64,000 bases of DNA from Ophiosphaerella korrae (Eukaryota; Ascomycota; Dothideomycetes; Pleosporales; Phaeosphaeriaceae), in the NCBI GenBank assembly GCA_028456385.1, contig JALNQF010000074.1, positions 62,001-126,000 of the forward strand, given 5' to 3'. Position numbers and translations under genes: made by a program. The notes beneath the pieces were generated by a model. The model saw only the letters and a list, made by a program, of their open reading frames with translations. It was not told the origin of the DNA and ran no database searches. Positions 36,577 through 46,951 of this stretch are shown here, piece by piece. The first letter of the stretch is position 1. The number at the start of each line of letters is the position of its first letter.

Positions 36577-37580
36577 TGTCTCCATACGCACTTTTCCCCT
36601 TCACACCGTTTGCCCTTAAACGATCTGCACAAGGGTGACAGAAGGGGGCAAGTACACTAAAACTTTTGAACGTGCAAGCTAACTTTCTTTGTTCACAGCT
36701 AATGACTACGGTGAATCGCATACACATCACCACCAGGCGCCAAACGGGCAACAGTCACCTACGGAAATTCGACCGGCTCAAAGTTTCTATCCTACTTTCC
36801 CACCCAACAACTCGGTAGCCGGCTCGAGTGGGATGCCACCCCTACATGATGGCTTAAACCACCCTCGAGCTCCGCCCCACGCGCCTGGCGTTTCCGTTTC
36901 CAAGCAGACGGATCAGGATGAAGAAGAACGCAAATTGGCCATGTTTGGCGACTTACCAGAGTCAAAACGACGTAAGTTCATTTTGGTAGACGATGCACAG
37001 CGCGGAACCCGCGTACGTGTGCGAGTTACGCTCGATACTGTGAAGATGGAGGAAATGCCAGACTCTTACCGCAAGTCCAACTCGGTATTCCCGAGAAGCT
37101 ACTTTGCCATGCAAATGACTTCTCCTCCTGCAAGCCCACGTGGCAGCAAGGTCTTCAGCGATGAGCCTGATGTTGAGAATGACCCAACCTTTCCTCTAGC
37201 TGGTTCTCAAAATGTACCAGTCCCTACTCTTGACGGAGAGGCTCGTGTACCAAAACCACGTCTCACGCGTATGAAGCGCTCGAAAGAGATCACGCTGAAC
37301 GATCTTGGTTATCGCATGAGCTGGAGCCAGAGCCGGGTCTTTGCTGGGAGGACGTTATTCCTGCAAAAATCTCGTAAGTAATGACATCCAAGAAGCTATG
37401 ACAATGCAACTAACCTTATCAACAGTCGATGCTTACCGCAATAAGATGCGAAGCAGCATGATGGGCCAAGGGCAAGATGTCGCCCAAGTGGCGCCTCATT
37501 TCGAGACCCGCGTGGGGAAGCGGCGGTGGAACGAGAGAATCGAAAGAAACAAGAAGTTGAGGCGCGAAAGCTCGCCTTAA
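33985..37580 (+). CDS. putative regulator, conserved fungal domain of unknown function (DUF8032-like)
   Basis: Five exons: 33985-34059, 34855-35191, 35325-36416, 36699-37373, 37426-37580, totalling 777 residues; every junction is GT-AG and preserves frame. Introns are 795, 133, 282 and 52 nt. The N-terminal half is Pro/His/Gln-rich and disordered. The conserved core starts at WIAFEYSRDRVKMEYTIRCD and includes FKTENCVYPRACC, YETECNTVGWALAQLN and the very basic RGLIQRAVDSWRNSN...RLRSRRVRRMAKM. A second conserved block follows near the C-terminus (KRRKFILVDDAQRGTRVRVRV, DSYRKSNSVFPRSYF). I believe the core is catalogued as DUF8032. Histidine and proline tracts, a basic core and a long regulatory upstream region suggest a nuclear regulator; that role is inference. 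Confidence 0.85.
34784..34805. repeat. T22 tract in the 795-nt first intron
   Basis: Uninterrupted T run about 50 nt before the acceptor at 34854; together with the following TTTCTTTTTCCAG it makes an unusually strong pyrimidine context. Confidence 0.9.
36536..36573. repeat. perfect (AC)19 microsatellite in intron 3
   Basis: 38 nt of uninterrupted AC inside the 282-nt third intron of the putative regulator. Likely polymorphic between strains. Confidence 0.95.
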
Positions 37581-39565
37581 GAAGTCGCCAGCTTCCCTAC
37601 CCGCTGCATTCCTTGACTGTGGATAACCGTTGCACGGTAACCGTAATTCCGGCACTTGCAGGGTGCCCCTACGAACGACCGGGGTTAGTGGCCGTTTTCG
37701 ACACAGTTCATTTATCCTGCTCCTTCACGATAGGCCCTGGTCCCTATGGGGATCCTGACCGGGGTTTCACATTGGAGCCTCGGGTTTCAGCCAGTCGTTG
37801 CCTTTTTGTTTTCCTACTACAAAACATGGGCAAGCTTGTCGCGTATGGCCTTTGATACCCAGGTTGCAGTCATGATCTCTTGCAACCTTTTGGCCTGCGT
37901 CTGCCCCAAAACGAATTATCTTTCCTATGTTTTACGTGATGGACTTCTAATACATCAGATGAACATGTCACCTTACGATGGGCATTGTATTGGCGCGGGT
38001 AGGACTCGTGCATGGAAAATAATGACCTAGAATCGGCGCATTACAAGACGGTTTGCTTTTGTTACGACTGTGTTTCTCGGAACGGTTTCTGTCGAATGTT
38101 CATCACGTATTTGGTATATATCCAATTAGACTATTTGCCACTATTTCGGTGTAGTTGCCTGCAAGCAGCAAGCGATCGAGATGGCTATGAATCCCATCAT
38201 TTAGACTATTTTGAACACCAATGACGAATCAATACGGAGTAGGAATTGCCGCTTTGCTCACACGACCGGTGCGAACACATGGAGACCATGGCTATGGCAG
38301 GGGTATTGACAAGTTGACAGACCAGGAAATGCTAGTCTCGCTTCGCAAAAACCGTTACAGACACAAAGCGATGCACACAAGCCCAAGCATCCAAACAGGC
38401 ACAATGCGTGGATAAACCCAGAGTAGCAGAGTACAAAGTAGCGCCCCAAAGCAAGGAGAGGGGCCTAATGTGGTGTGACACAACTCAAGGAAAGAATCTC
38501 GGAAGCCGTCCCAGCTAAACAGCATGCAAGCTTCCGTAGCAAAGGTTGACGGCAATTCCCTTTTCCATATGCAACATCTCCGGCTAACACATCCATCGTC
38601 CGCCCACTAGCCTACCGCCCATCCAACCAAGTCCGACACCACTCACACTCCTCACACCTTCACCGATGCCCGCGACTAATGTAGGTAGGTAGGTTCCAAG
38701 GCACGCCATTGCTTGACACTCCAGTCCAAACGGCGCGCCCGTTGGCTCCCCCCCTCCCCCCCCCCAAGCAAGGAAGTTAGCCGGCCGCATGTCGCAACGC
38801 CCTCGCTTGCACACCACCAGCACCCGTCCATACGCAAATAAACTTTGAGCAAAAAACCTTTATTCAGACTACCTACCAAAGTCCCCATATCCCGCCTCCC
38901 CTCCCCCAATCCCCTTCTCGCCATCACGTAAACCAACTCCACAAAATTAGTTCCCACTGCGTTTGCAACTGCGTGACGGGCGAACGAGGTATTCCTTATT
39001 ACCCTGCTGCAATTGGTGTCTTGGGGCTCCCCCCAAATTGCCTGTTCCTGTCAGGGTGGCTGGGATGTCCGCTGTGTGAACGCGTGGGTGACGGGGGCTA
39101 TCCTGACCTCGAACGACGCCGAACGGGTGCGTGCGCGCTGCGGCGTCCTTGGAGTGCGTGCTGCGAGGCTGAGCCGAGGTTTTGCCTTGAGGAGGATTGT
39201 TGAGAGTGCTGACTTGGATGATCCTGCGAGGGGAGGGAAGTAAGTTTGGTGGTGCGGTTTGAGGAGAGGGGTGTTGGAGGTAAGCTGGGAGGGGTAGGGT
39301 GGATTATTGTATTGGATTATATTGTATTATTTGCGCGAGGCTGGTTAGGCCTTTGTGTGGAGTAGGTGCGCCGCAGGTATTGGTGGCGTTTGTGGGACCC
39401 GTTTTGGAAGCACAGAAAGATACGACCCTCAAGAACACCGAAAAACACAACCCCGAGACTTATAAGAAAGATAATAAGCTCCCACAAAGCTGAAAAATTA
39501 ATACTCATTGACAAAAAAGATGCAAGTCCCAAAACACACCAAGATACCCATCCGAAACCCATCAA
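37581..39565. other. intergenic region, no gene seen
   Basis: Includes the 3' end of the putative regulator. A (TAGG)n-like gtaggtaggtagg at about 38681 and C-runs at 38748-38765 are visible. The stretch 38580-38960 is C-rich and 38970-39310 is G-rich on the same strand. Confidence 0.5.
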
Positions 39566-39879
39566 TTATCCATCGCGTTTCCCTCTGTAGGTCCAGTAAA
39601 GACGAGCTACATCCGACGACCGAAGTTCTGTCCCGAGTAGCAGCGACAGCGTATCAGTTGTGATTCCTGGGAGCCCGCCAAACATTGATCCTCCATTGGT
39701 GCTGAACAAGACAAGAAAGACGGTCTTGTCTAGTTCGGCACTTCGAGGGGGATACGAGTCTCCTGTGCGGGGGTGATTAGGAGCGTTCTTGTTAGATACA
39801 TAGTATCCACTCTGATATCGCCGGCCATGGCGACGCCGATAGTGGAGAGGACGAGGGCGACGACGAATGAGGCGTTCAT
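39566..39879 (-). CDS. possible small secreted protein (71 aa, spliced)
   Basis: The ATG at 39879 begins a clear signal peptide (MNASFVVALVLSTIGVAMAG). Splicing exon 39879-39800 to 39701-39566 uses a 98-nt intron with donor GTATCT and acceptor TTGTTCAG preceded by a pyrimidine tract. It gives 71 residues with a mature part of about 50, lacking cysteine. Unspliced, the frame ends after 49 residues. The putative intron is itself open in the downstream frame and would extend the mature protein if a 2-nt AG duplication near 39817 were a frameshift, so a broken 103-codon gene is the alternative. I recognise no family. It borders the decay island, a usual place for lineage-specific secreted proteins. 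Confidence 0.4.
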
Positions 39880-40599
39880 TTTGAATGACAAAAAGTATTG
39901 AGGAGGGGGTGGAGGTATTGTATAAATTAAAGTAGGTATTAGATGTTTTACTTTTCTGGCGATAGAGGAGCAGAGTGTGCGGCTTTTATGTACTGATGAA
40001 ATGGCATCACAAGGCAGAATTCTCAACGTCTATGGCGCTCCCAGTGGTTTTTTGCTACTTGTCTCAGGGCTAGAATTGTTGGGAGAGATAGACCCCTCTT
40101 CAGCCCCTCTTACCGACCAAACAACTAGCCAGAGAAGTGGCAATGGTATCCTGATTTCGTTTGTTGAGCGTGCAAGTTCGGGATGGTTATTAAAAGTTGA
40201 GTTTAGTGGAGGACTCGGTAGCCTGGAGCCAGAGTCGGCTGTCAGCATGGGGATAGGAGACTTGGGGAGCCGGAGTGCTGCTTGGAGTTGGTTGGGCGGT
40301 GTGTCCTTTATTTGGGTGGTGAGTAATGTTGGTTAATGGGTATTGTGGCAAGAAAAGAAAGGGACCTAGGGAAACTAGTTCCCAGTTTTACAACCCCAGG
40401 GTTTGAAGAAAAAATCGAGTAAAACTATATATAATGCATTGATCTAATCACCTGAGCTGCCTTTATAGTATCTACGCAACCCCAAAGAGCATGTGAAAGA
40501 CTGGGGAATAGCTCTCTTCTCCAAGTCCCTAAGTCCGCACCCAGATCTCATGTCACTGGCGCAGATTTTAACGATATGCCGAGTAATACGATACCATGC
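39880..40599. other. intergenic region, no gene seen
   Basis: Upstream region of the small secreted candidate and 3' flank of the APH relic. No supported feature. Confidence 0.5.
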
Positions 40600-41639
40600 T
40601 CATTCTAAATGTCGGCCCCAGAGGTAACCCAGCAACCACTCTGCCTGATAAGAGTGAGATGAGATGCAGGGCGGAAGAAATTGATACCAATCCCAATCTT
40701 CGTTCGTTGCGAGGCAGTGAGTGATTTTAGTAGCTCTATAGTACACAGGGTAAAAGCCGCCATCTTCCCAATCAATGAGACCAACAACGATGCAATGGTT
40801 GTCTTCCACAATGGCATTTTCTGGCCGCAGGTCACCATGAGTGAAGACAACTTGATATGAGCTTTGAGGTGTGAATGCGCGAAGAAAGTCAATGAACATC
40901 GTACTTCCGTATTTTGGGTCTAAGAACTGAAAGTCTTAAAGCCTTCCACACTAAAAAATTGGGGCTGTGCTGCGGCGCAGATGTCTCCTTTGATCTTTGC
41001 ATCGTTCGCCTGCTACGCCGCCCAAAGCCATACCAAGGGGAAGCCGCATTGTCCTAAGATTACGGAAAATAGCGTCCAGTTAATCTCGAATAGAAGCTTT
41101 CTGGTCAGCAGCCAAATCTGCCCATACTGCTTCAAGTGTCGTCACTGGTAAGTAAGAAGTGAAAATTATCGATACGCGACCCATGCGAAGAAGACCAAGT
41201 GATCTGGGTGCTGGAATGCTGGGTCTGTGCTCTAGCAAGTACTGAAGCATGTATACTCGGTGAATTCTTCCGCTCCGCATACTACTTTTACGACCGTATC
41301 AACACCACACTTGACTACAATCCTCCTAGACGGAATAGGGCCTAAGCTAACAACTTCTGCCTCTTGAATGAGCGCAGTAAGAGCTCTGAAAAATCGCGCT
41401 TCTATTTCGATGATCGTAGATATAATTTTCGATTTCATTTCGCTCTTGACTAATTCTCGTACAAAATTCGCTAGTCGATCGACGGTTATGACATTGTTAG
41501 AAGAGATAAAGTATCGGACATCGCCTGGAGGCGTAGGAAGTTTGTAGTTGTCTTGCTTTTGCAAAGCGTCCTCCAGAGAGGGTACACCTAACAAGCCGGA
41601 AAGTCTAGAAGAGGCTAGATTTTCCAAAAAAAAAAACAA
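40600..41639 (-). pseudogene. aminoglycoside phosphotransferase (APH)-fold kinase, decayed
   Basis: Minus-strand reading shows an APH-type small-molecule kinase. An N-lobe like stretch contains VVKVVCGAEEF. After a frameshift near 41265 come PAPRSLGLLRMG and LEAVWADLAADQKAS, then the catalytic loop FTHGDLRPENAIV and the metal-binding GLIDWEDGGFYP. From 41280 to 40600 one frame runs through but is interrupted by three stops: TAA after IRD, then TAG and TAA flanking CGRL. Each is explained by C-to-T change in CAA or CAG, that is CpA to TpA as made by RIP. The catalytic Asp of HGD and the DWE motif survive, so the gene was functional in the recent past. Fungal members of this family have mostly unknown substrates. 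Confidence 0.8.
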
Positions 41640-41659
41640 AAAAACGCTTTGACATACTG

Positions 41660-42281
41660 TTATTGTCTGCAGCGATCTTCTGCAAGTCTTGTCGAATAAG
41701 TTGAGGGAAACAGCAAGAGTAGGTCAACCTCCGGGTTAGAGGCGAGTGCCTTTTTAAGTCTTTTGAAGATACGGATGTTTAATTCGACAGCTTTTGTTAT
41801 GTTCTCGTGAGAGGTAGTTTCAAGCGATTTCTTTCTTGCCATGGTTGACTCTGAGGAACTAATCTTTCGCATTTAGCCAGGAGGGTGATTGACTTCGGCA
41901 GGTTATCGGGGGAGCGTGAGGCTGATGGTCTGGTCGCGAGAAGGGCGGCGCTGCGAGAACAAAGAGAATTACGCACAACGTTGGCGAACAGAACGGACTG
42001 ACAATGCAGTTCATGCAGGAGGTGACGACCTTGCGCTGCGCGAGAATTTCGTCCAACTCGCATGAGTGTTGTGCCAAGACTCTAGCGCTGCTTCGATCCA
42101 GAAGATGGCTCTGTAATCGCCTCAGTGCAGTTGGAATATCCACCTTCTTGAGAGATATCACTGAGGAACTGAGCTCGTAGATTTTCGCGCAAGGTCGGGC
42201 GATCGACAAAGATGGGAACGGGTAGCAAGGCCTCGTGAGAGTAGTGACCGACGTGATCAGTCCGGGCAGCAACTTTAGCAT
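41660..42281 (-). pseudogene. possible remnant of an NLR/STAND N-terminal (HeLo-like) domain
   Basis: The minus frame 42281-41859 contains a helix pattern (IPTALRRLQSHLLDRSSA, then LDEILAQRKVVTSC) resembling the N-terminal HeLo-like domain of fungal STAND proteins. It lacks a convincing start and stops without a NACHT or repeat domain. A shorter fragment at 41872-41660 in another frame may be part of the same relic. The identification rests on a weak pattern and could be wrong. Confidence 0.25.
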
Positions 42282-42328
42282 TTAGGAAGATCTATCAGTT
42301 AAGCCAGTTTCACAGCAAGCTCGTGTCA

Positions 42329-42677
42329 GCGCATGCTGACGACTTTATCGCCCAGGTGGATGTCGCGCGCGATGTCTCCAATGGCAACTCCATGATAACT
42401 GTGGCCATTCCTCGAGGATATGTGTCTGAGGACCAAGGTTGATGATCTAGAAGCGTTGATATCGGTGGCTGAACTAAAACCTATGCTGCGGCAAATGCAA
42501 ATTGAAGACGCTGAGGAAGTCCAAAGTAAAGATGCGAAGGAGATGAAACTCGTGGAGGACAGCACGAGGGGTGTTGATCCTGCCTTTAGACTTTTCGTGG
42601 AGCAAACCCGCCTAGGCCACAACTTTAGCCATACGGAGATTGGAGACTACTCAGCAGTCCGGGTGGGCGACTCTGTC
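42329..42677. other. two oppositely oriented copies of a GH-x8-IGD-x7-GD-like motif
   Basis: On minus 42409-42329 a frame reads NGHSYHGVAIGD...HLGDKVV. On plus 42615-42677 another frame reads GHNFSHTEIGD...VGDSV. Both match the short glycine/aspartate motif often found in small fungal proteins that carry N-terminal HeLo-like domains. Neither has a complete gene around it. They may be ends of two decayed genes or one shadow plus one real fragment. Confidence 0.25.
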
Positions 42678-43189
42678 ACAACGGAATATTCTCGACTCCT
42701 CGAAAGCATACCTTACCTACGCCGGTACTCGGATTGGCAAGAATGTATAGGTGTCCATGGGCAACACGCATAGAAGGACAGTGTTCGATAAGACCGTATA
42801 GCGCAAGGTGAGCCAAATAGATTACCAGAGAGCGTTGGGCAGGAGCACCATACGACAAAAGTAGGTGTAAGCGACCTAGTTAGTCCGTACTATGCCTGGG
42901 ACGAATTTCAGGGGCCTTTGCGGCTGCGTGATCGTGCTCTTGAAAGCTGTGTAAGAGTACTTGACCTTTTCTGTCACAATCTACTGGATGACGGGATCTC
43001 TGACATCAGTATTGAAAGAGATGGCGCTGTTTTTCAATTGCTCTTTGTAGCGAAAGACCAGGTTGCAAAGGAAACTCTGTTAAGAGAACGTCGTTCCTCA
43101 AGAACGCGAAGGATGCTTTTGAGACACTCGTTGTATCAAAAATGCAGTCTTGCTCGATCGCCTCCTCCCACTTATTCGAGGACCTGTCA

Positions 43190-44770
43190 TTATTTGCGCC
43201 TGCCTGTCGGCTCTTTTGCGATGCGAGTTTTCTTCGCCCTTTTGGCTGCCCCTTGGCTCATCGTTCTAGAGACCGAGGTGTCTGGGGTGGCTGTTCGTGG
43301 AAAAACAAGATTCAGCTCATCATCTTCCTGACCTCTCTGCGAGGCAAAGTCGACATCTGAGAGAAGGCCGTCCATGTCCTGTGATAGACTAGTTGCCTCC
43401 TCGGATTCCGCTCCAGGCTCGCCAGAAACTTGAAAGTCAAGACTCGATGGTAGTTGGTCGACAGCCGAGCAAATTCGTTTGAAGTGTGTCGGCATCCAAA
43501 CATCGTAGACGTTTTTCGTGAACTTATAAGCAGTCCACCTGTCTGCACCTTCTTCGCTCGTGAAGTCGAATTTCTTGATCGGGTGACGGTAAAAGGTGGT
43601 TTCGCTGCCATTAATCACGGCATAGTGACTATAAAATTCTGACTGCACTATGGTCGTGCGAAATGGAAAAGGCGATAATTTCTCGATCGAGTTCTTTTTC
43701 TCGCTTTACGGCTCTATAGAGCTCGATGACGCTCCTCACAGCAATGGTCATGCTGTGGGCATTTTGTCGGTCAGCAGTATCAAGCGCCGCAGCGCCGCAC
43801 TTGACTTCGCAGGAGAGAAATGGAAAGTACATCCGGCAGGTTGCAACAAAAAAAGAGGTTTCGAAGACGCTACCAACAAGAGAGCCAAGCTTTTGTAGCT
43901 GCTCATCTGTGAAGGCTGATCTTCTGAACACAACAGAATAATTCGGCTGTGGTCGAGGGCCCTCCACTGGAATGCTCTCTGTCCAGGCTTCGTTGACATT
44001 CTCGATTAGGATATCAAGATGTCGGTCACCATATATGGCCAGATTCTTTGCCGATGGGACAAGCAAGCGAGACACGTCTTGAACAACCATAGCCTCGTTT
44101 CTGTCTTCTATCTCTCGGCAGAATCTCCTGAATATGTCGCCACAGAACAGCGAGTTCTGGGGTACAACTTGTTCTGCATCGAGCAAGTTTCGACCTGGGC
44201 TCGTAACCGTTGTTGGGGGATCGTCGTCACCAAAGTCGCGTAAAAAACTACCTTTAGCTTCGAGTAATGTTTTGTACCGGGAATCCCGGTACGGCGTACT
44301 CTTGCTGCCCTGTTCTTCTGGTTACTGGAACTAGTTAGACTCGAATCTGATTGCTTTCGACGAAGCGATGTAGGAACCTTTTTAACAGGCAGTGGGTATC
44401 TAAACCCATTTATTTCCGTATATTGAACGACCGGAATGGGTGGCTGTGCCGCCATATCTTCTAGCCAGCTATCGTGTTCTAAAAGCTCTGTTCTCGCCTG
44501 ATCGTCCGGTTCAAAGCATTTGCGAGGCCACGTCTCGTTTAGTACCCAGCTCTGGAGTAGGTCGTCAACAGCTGTGCTGTTATGCTCTTCAGTCTTTTGT
44601 GGTCGCCCCTCTGCTGTGTGTCGAGCCGACGCTCGAGACCGCTTCGAAGGTAGCGGGTCTTGCGCTGGAAGGGAGGAATAAGGAGACCCCTGGCCTCTTT
44701 TTCGTTTCAAGGAAGATTTTTTGGAGACACTACCGCCCTTGAAACCGCCGAAGGTTCTAGTACAAGGCAT
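43190..44770 (-). pseudogene. DUF7924-like protein gene broken by two frameshifts
   Basis: Three overlapping minus frames together make one protein of a widespread Pezizomycotina family I know as DUF7924. Frame one (44770-about 44315) holds a basic N-terminus and FRYPLPVKKVPTSLRR. Frame two (about 44315-43640) holds SRYKTLLEAKGSF, EDRNEAMVVQDVSRLLVPSA, GPRPQPNYSVVFRRSAF, FLSCEVKCGAAALD and REIIAFSISHDHSAVRI. Frame three (about 43645-43190) continues YSHYAVINGSETTFYRHPI, WTAYKFTKNVYDVWMP and ends KEPTGRRK. The second shift sits in a T-run at about 43640, where one extra base explains it; the first lies within about 44308-44325. No intron consensus bridges either break. The family function is unknown. 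No in-frame stops other than those created by the shifts were seen, so the loss looks recent. Confidence 0.75.
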
Positions 44771-45919
44771 ATTGTAGAACCTGAGCGTTCTCCGTTTGTA
44801 GCCACTAGCCTCAGTTCAGACAGCGTATGGATCAAGCATGCTGGCAAGGACATGCTATGGGTACCATCAGAATATCGACCGTCTTGTTCATCTGTGAGCG
44901 GGACAGTTGTAGGTATAGGTGTTGGGTCTGGAAAGGTATGGTTTTGCAGGATTGACCTTTGATTGTCGCAAGGTTTTGTTCGTCTCTTTATTAATTTAGT
45001 TTATTTCTTTGTTACCTCTATCCTACGGAGACGCCGAGAGAGTGATTGTTATGGCAAGTCTCTGCTTGTGGAGCTATTGTCTAGCACGTACGGTACGGCG
45101 TAGATCGGGCACATAATTGTAGACGCTTCTAGAAGGCTACCGCGCGTGTGCCACAGCTTTTTTTCAGCGATCTCCACGGTTGGCACAGCGTGGAGTTTGT
45201 TACAGATACACATATAGATATTTGAGCACGCTACTGCAAACTTACTGCGTGACAAGCTTGGTTTTCTCCGGGGCGTTCTCCATCTTGGATTAACCTTTAG
45301 AGCTTGCCAGCCTAATCTTTAGGATTTTAGCTTCCCTTCTGCACCTCTGAATGCTTACCAGAGTTATACTGTTGCAAGCAAACAGGGGGGTATCAGTAGA
45401 AGGTTAGTAAGCGCCATCAACAGAACAACCGACACTACGTCCAACACCGCGGTCTCCTTAGTTGGAGGCCAATATACTTGAAGAACAATAAGTGTAGAAC
45501 AAAGTGCATTGAGGCCGACTTTGTACAGTCACGCTGGTCTGATGCCGAAAGTCTGGATGATAAAGTGTCCCGCCACGTAGGGATGGACATTATAGGTAAT
45601 GGGACCAAATACTGCGGTAAGTTGCTGGCAGTGTAATAACCGGGTGAGCAGTCTTGTATTAGTATAGGGCTGATTTAATACCACAGAACAAGCACATAGA
45701 AGACATTGTACTCGACTGCTAAGTACTCCCGCTCATAACGGCCTCCCAGAGCAAAAACAGTACATCACCAAAGCCAATGCCATCACGAAAAAAAGCCCAC
45801 CAAAATCTGTAGCAAATCATACATCAATTATCCAACCCTACATCTCCAAAGCGCCGCATCGTCAACAACACGACTCATCTCAGTCCATTCACCAACCCCC
45901 CCTTCACCCCTTCACCCCT
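44771..45919. other. intergenic region, no gene seen
   Basis: Upstream of the DUF7924-like relic and downstream of the small membrane protein gene. Ends in repeated ccccttcacccctt words close to the 45920 stop. No supported feature. Confidence 0.5.
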
Positions 45920-46294
45920 TCAAAACGGGCGATCAAAAAAGTCCCTTAGCGTCTCCCAATCCACGCCCTTCCACTCCTGATCATCCCTTCGAAACGCATG
46001 CGGCTGCACAACCGGGTGGTCCCGCGCGTGTTTGCCCCGTTGCACAGCCACGATGGCGGCGCCGATTGCTATATCGACGAACAGGAAGATGACGAGGAGT
46101 GGGATTAGGACTCTCTTGCGGCAGAGGGTGCGGTTGATAGATTGGAGGAGGGGTCGGGCGTGGTTTTTTTCGTGGTTTTTTTCGGCAGGAGCAGCGCGCT
46201 CAGGGTCAGCAGGGGCAGCGTGCTCGAGATCGGGGTTGAGGGGGATGTTGTGGAATTGGGGGGAGTGGAGTGGGGGGCATGGAGCTTGGGACAT
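45920..46294 (-). CDS. small single-pass membrane protein, unknown function
   Basis: Intronless frame of 124 residues. A Pro/His-rich N-terminus with two copies of an (E/P)xAAPA motif is followed by a basic patch (CRKRVL), one strong transmembrane helix (LIPLLVIFLFVDIAIGAAIV, about residues 68-88) and a charged C-terminus ending WETLRDFFDRPF. No signal peptide precedes the span, so a tail-proximal or type II anchor is likely. No family recognised; it may be lineage-specific. The span-plus-charge pattern and full start/stop support it being real. Confidence 0.5.
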   Translation of the reverse strand: MSQAPCPPLHSPQFHNIPLNPDLEHAAPADPERAAPAEKNHEKNHARPLLQSINRTLCRKRVLIPLLVIFLFVDIAIGAAIVAVQRGKHARDHPVVQPHAFRRDDQEWKGVDWETLRDFFDRPF

Positions 46295-46951
46295 GATTAT
46301 GTGTGTGCGTGTGTGTGTGTATTAGAACTATGTGCGGGGTGATGTGTGTAGTGCGTAAAAGGGGAAGGTCATTGATATGGTTTGCGGTGGAGGGGAGAAT
46401 AGCCGGGGGTTTATGTAGAGGGGATGGGGAGGGACATTGTGAGGGATGGAGTCACATTGTGGGCGGTTGAGGTGGATTGTAGATGCACAGTCATGGGGGG
46501 AAGCGTGTGATTTGTGGCGGTTTGCGAGAGGTTGTGTGTTTCACGCGTAGCTTGCGTCGGAAGAGCGTTTACACGCACTGTGAAGTGCTTCAAAGGGTTG
46601 GCTGAAAGAATTATTCAAATGTTAAAGTACAAAATAGACCTACGCCCAGCGTGCATTAGGGTATTCCGGCGTTATCATACAACGTTCGGTACCCATGCAT
46701 AAGACCTTTCCCCGTCCTACTCTGTGATGCACTTAGTCCCGATCCGTTCGCTATGCAGTAAGATTTGGAAAATGCCATGTTTGGATCCAAGGGGAGAGGT
46801 TGAGCAGAAAATGTTATCCAGTTCAAACGTTGGCACGCCTTTGGGCGCAGAATTGAAGTTCAAGCCAGAGGTCATCGCCAACTCGTAGACACACTGGTGA
46901 TACCTCCCAAGTCATGTCATGTCGCAATCAGTTATGTGAGGGTATAAGAGG
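46295..46951. other. intergenic region with (GT)n tract
   Basis: Promoter of the small membrane protein, starting with a gtgtgtgcgtgtgtgtgtgt tract at 46301-46320 in its leader. G-rich on the top strand to about 46510. No other gene seen. Confidence 0.5.
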
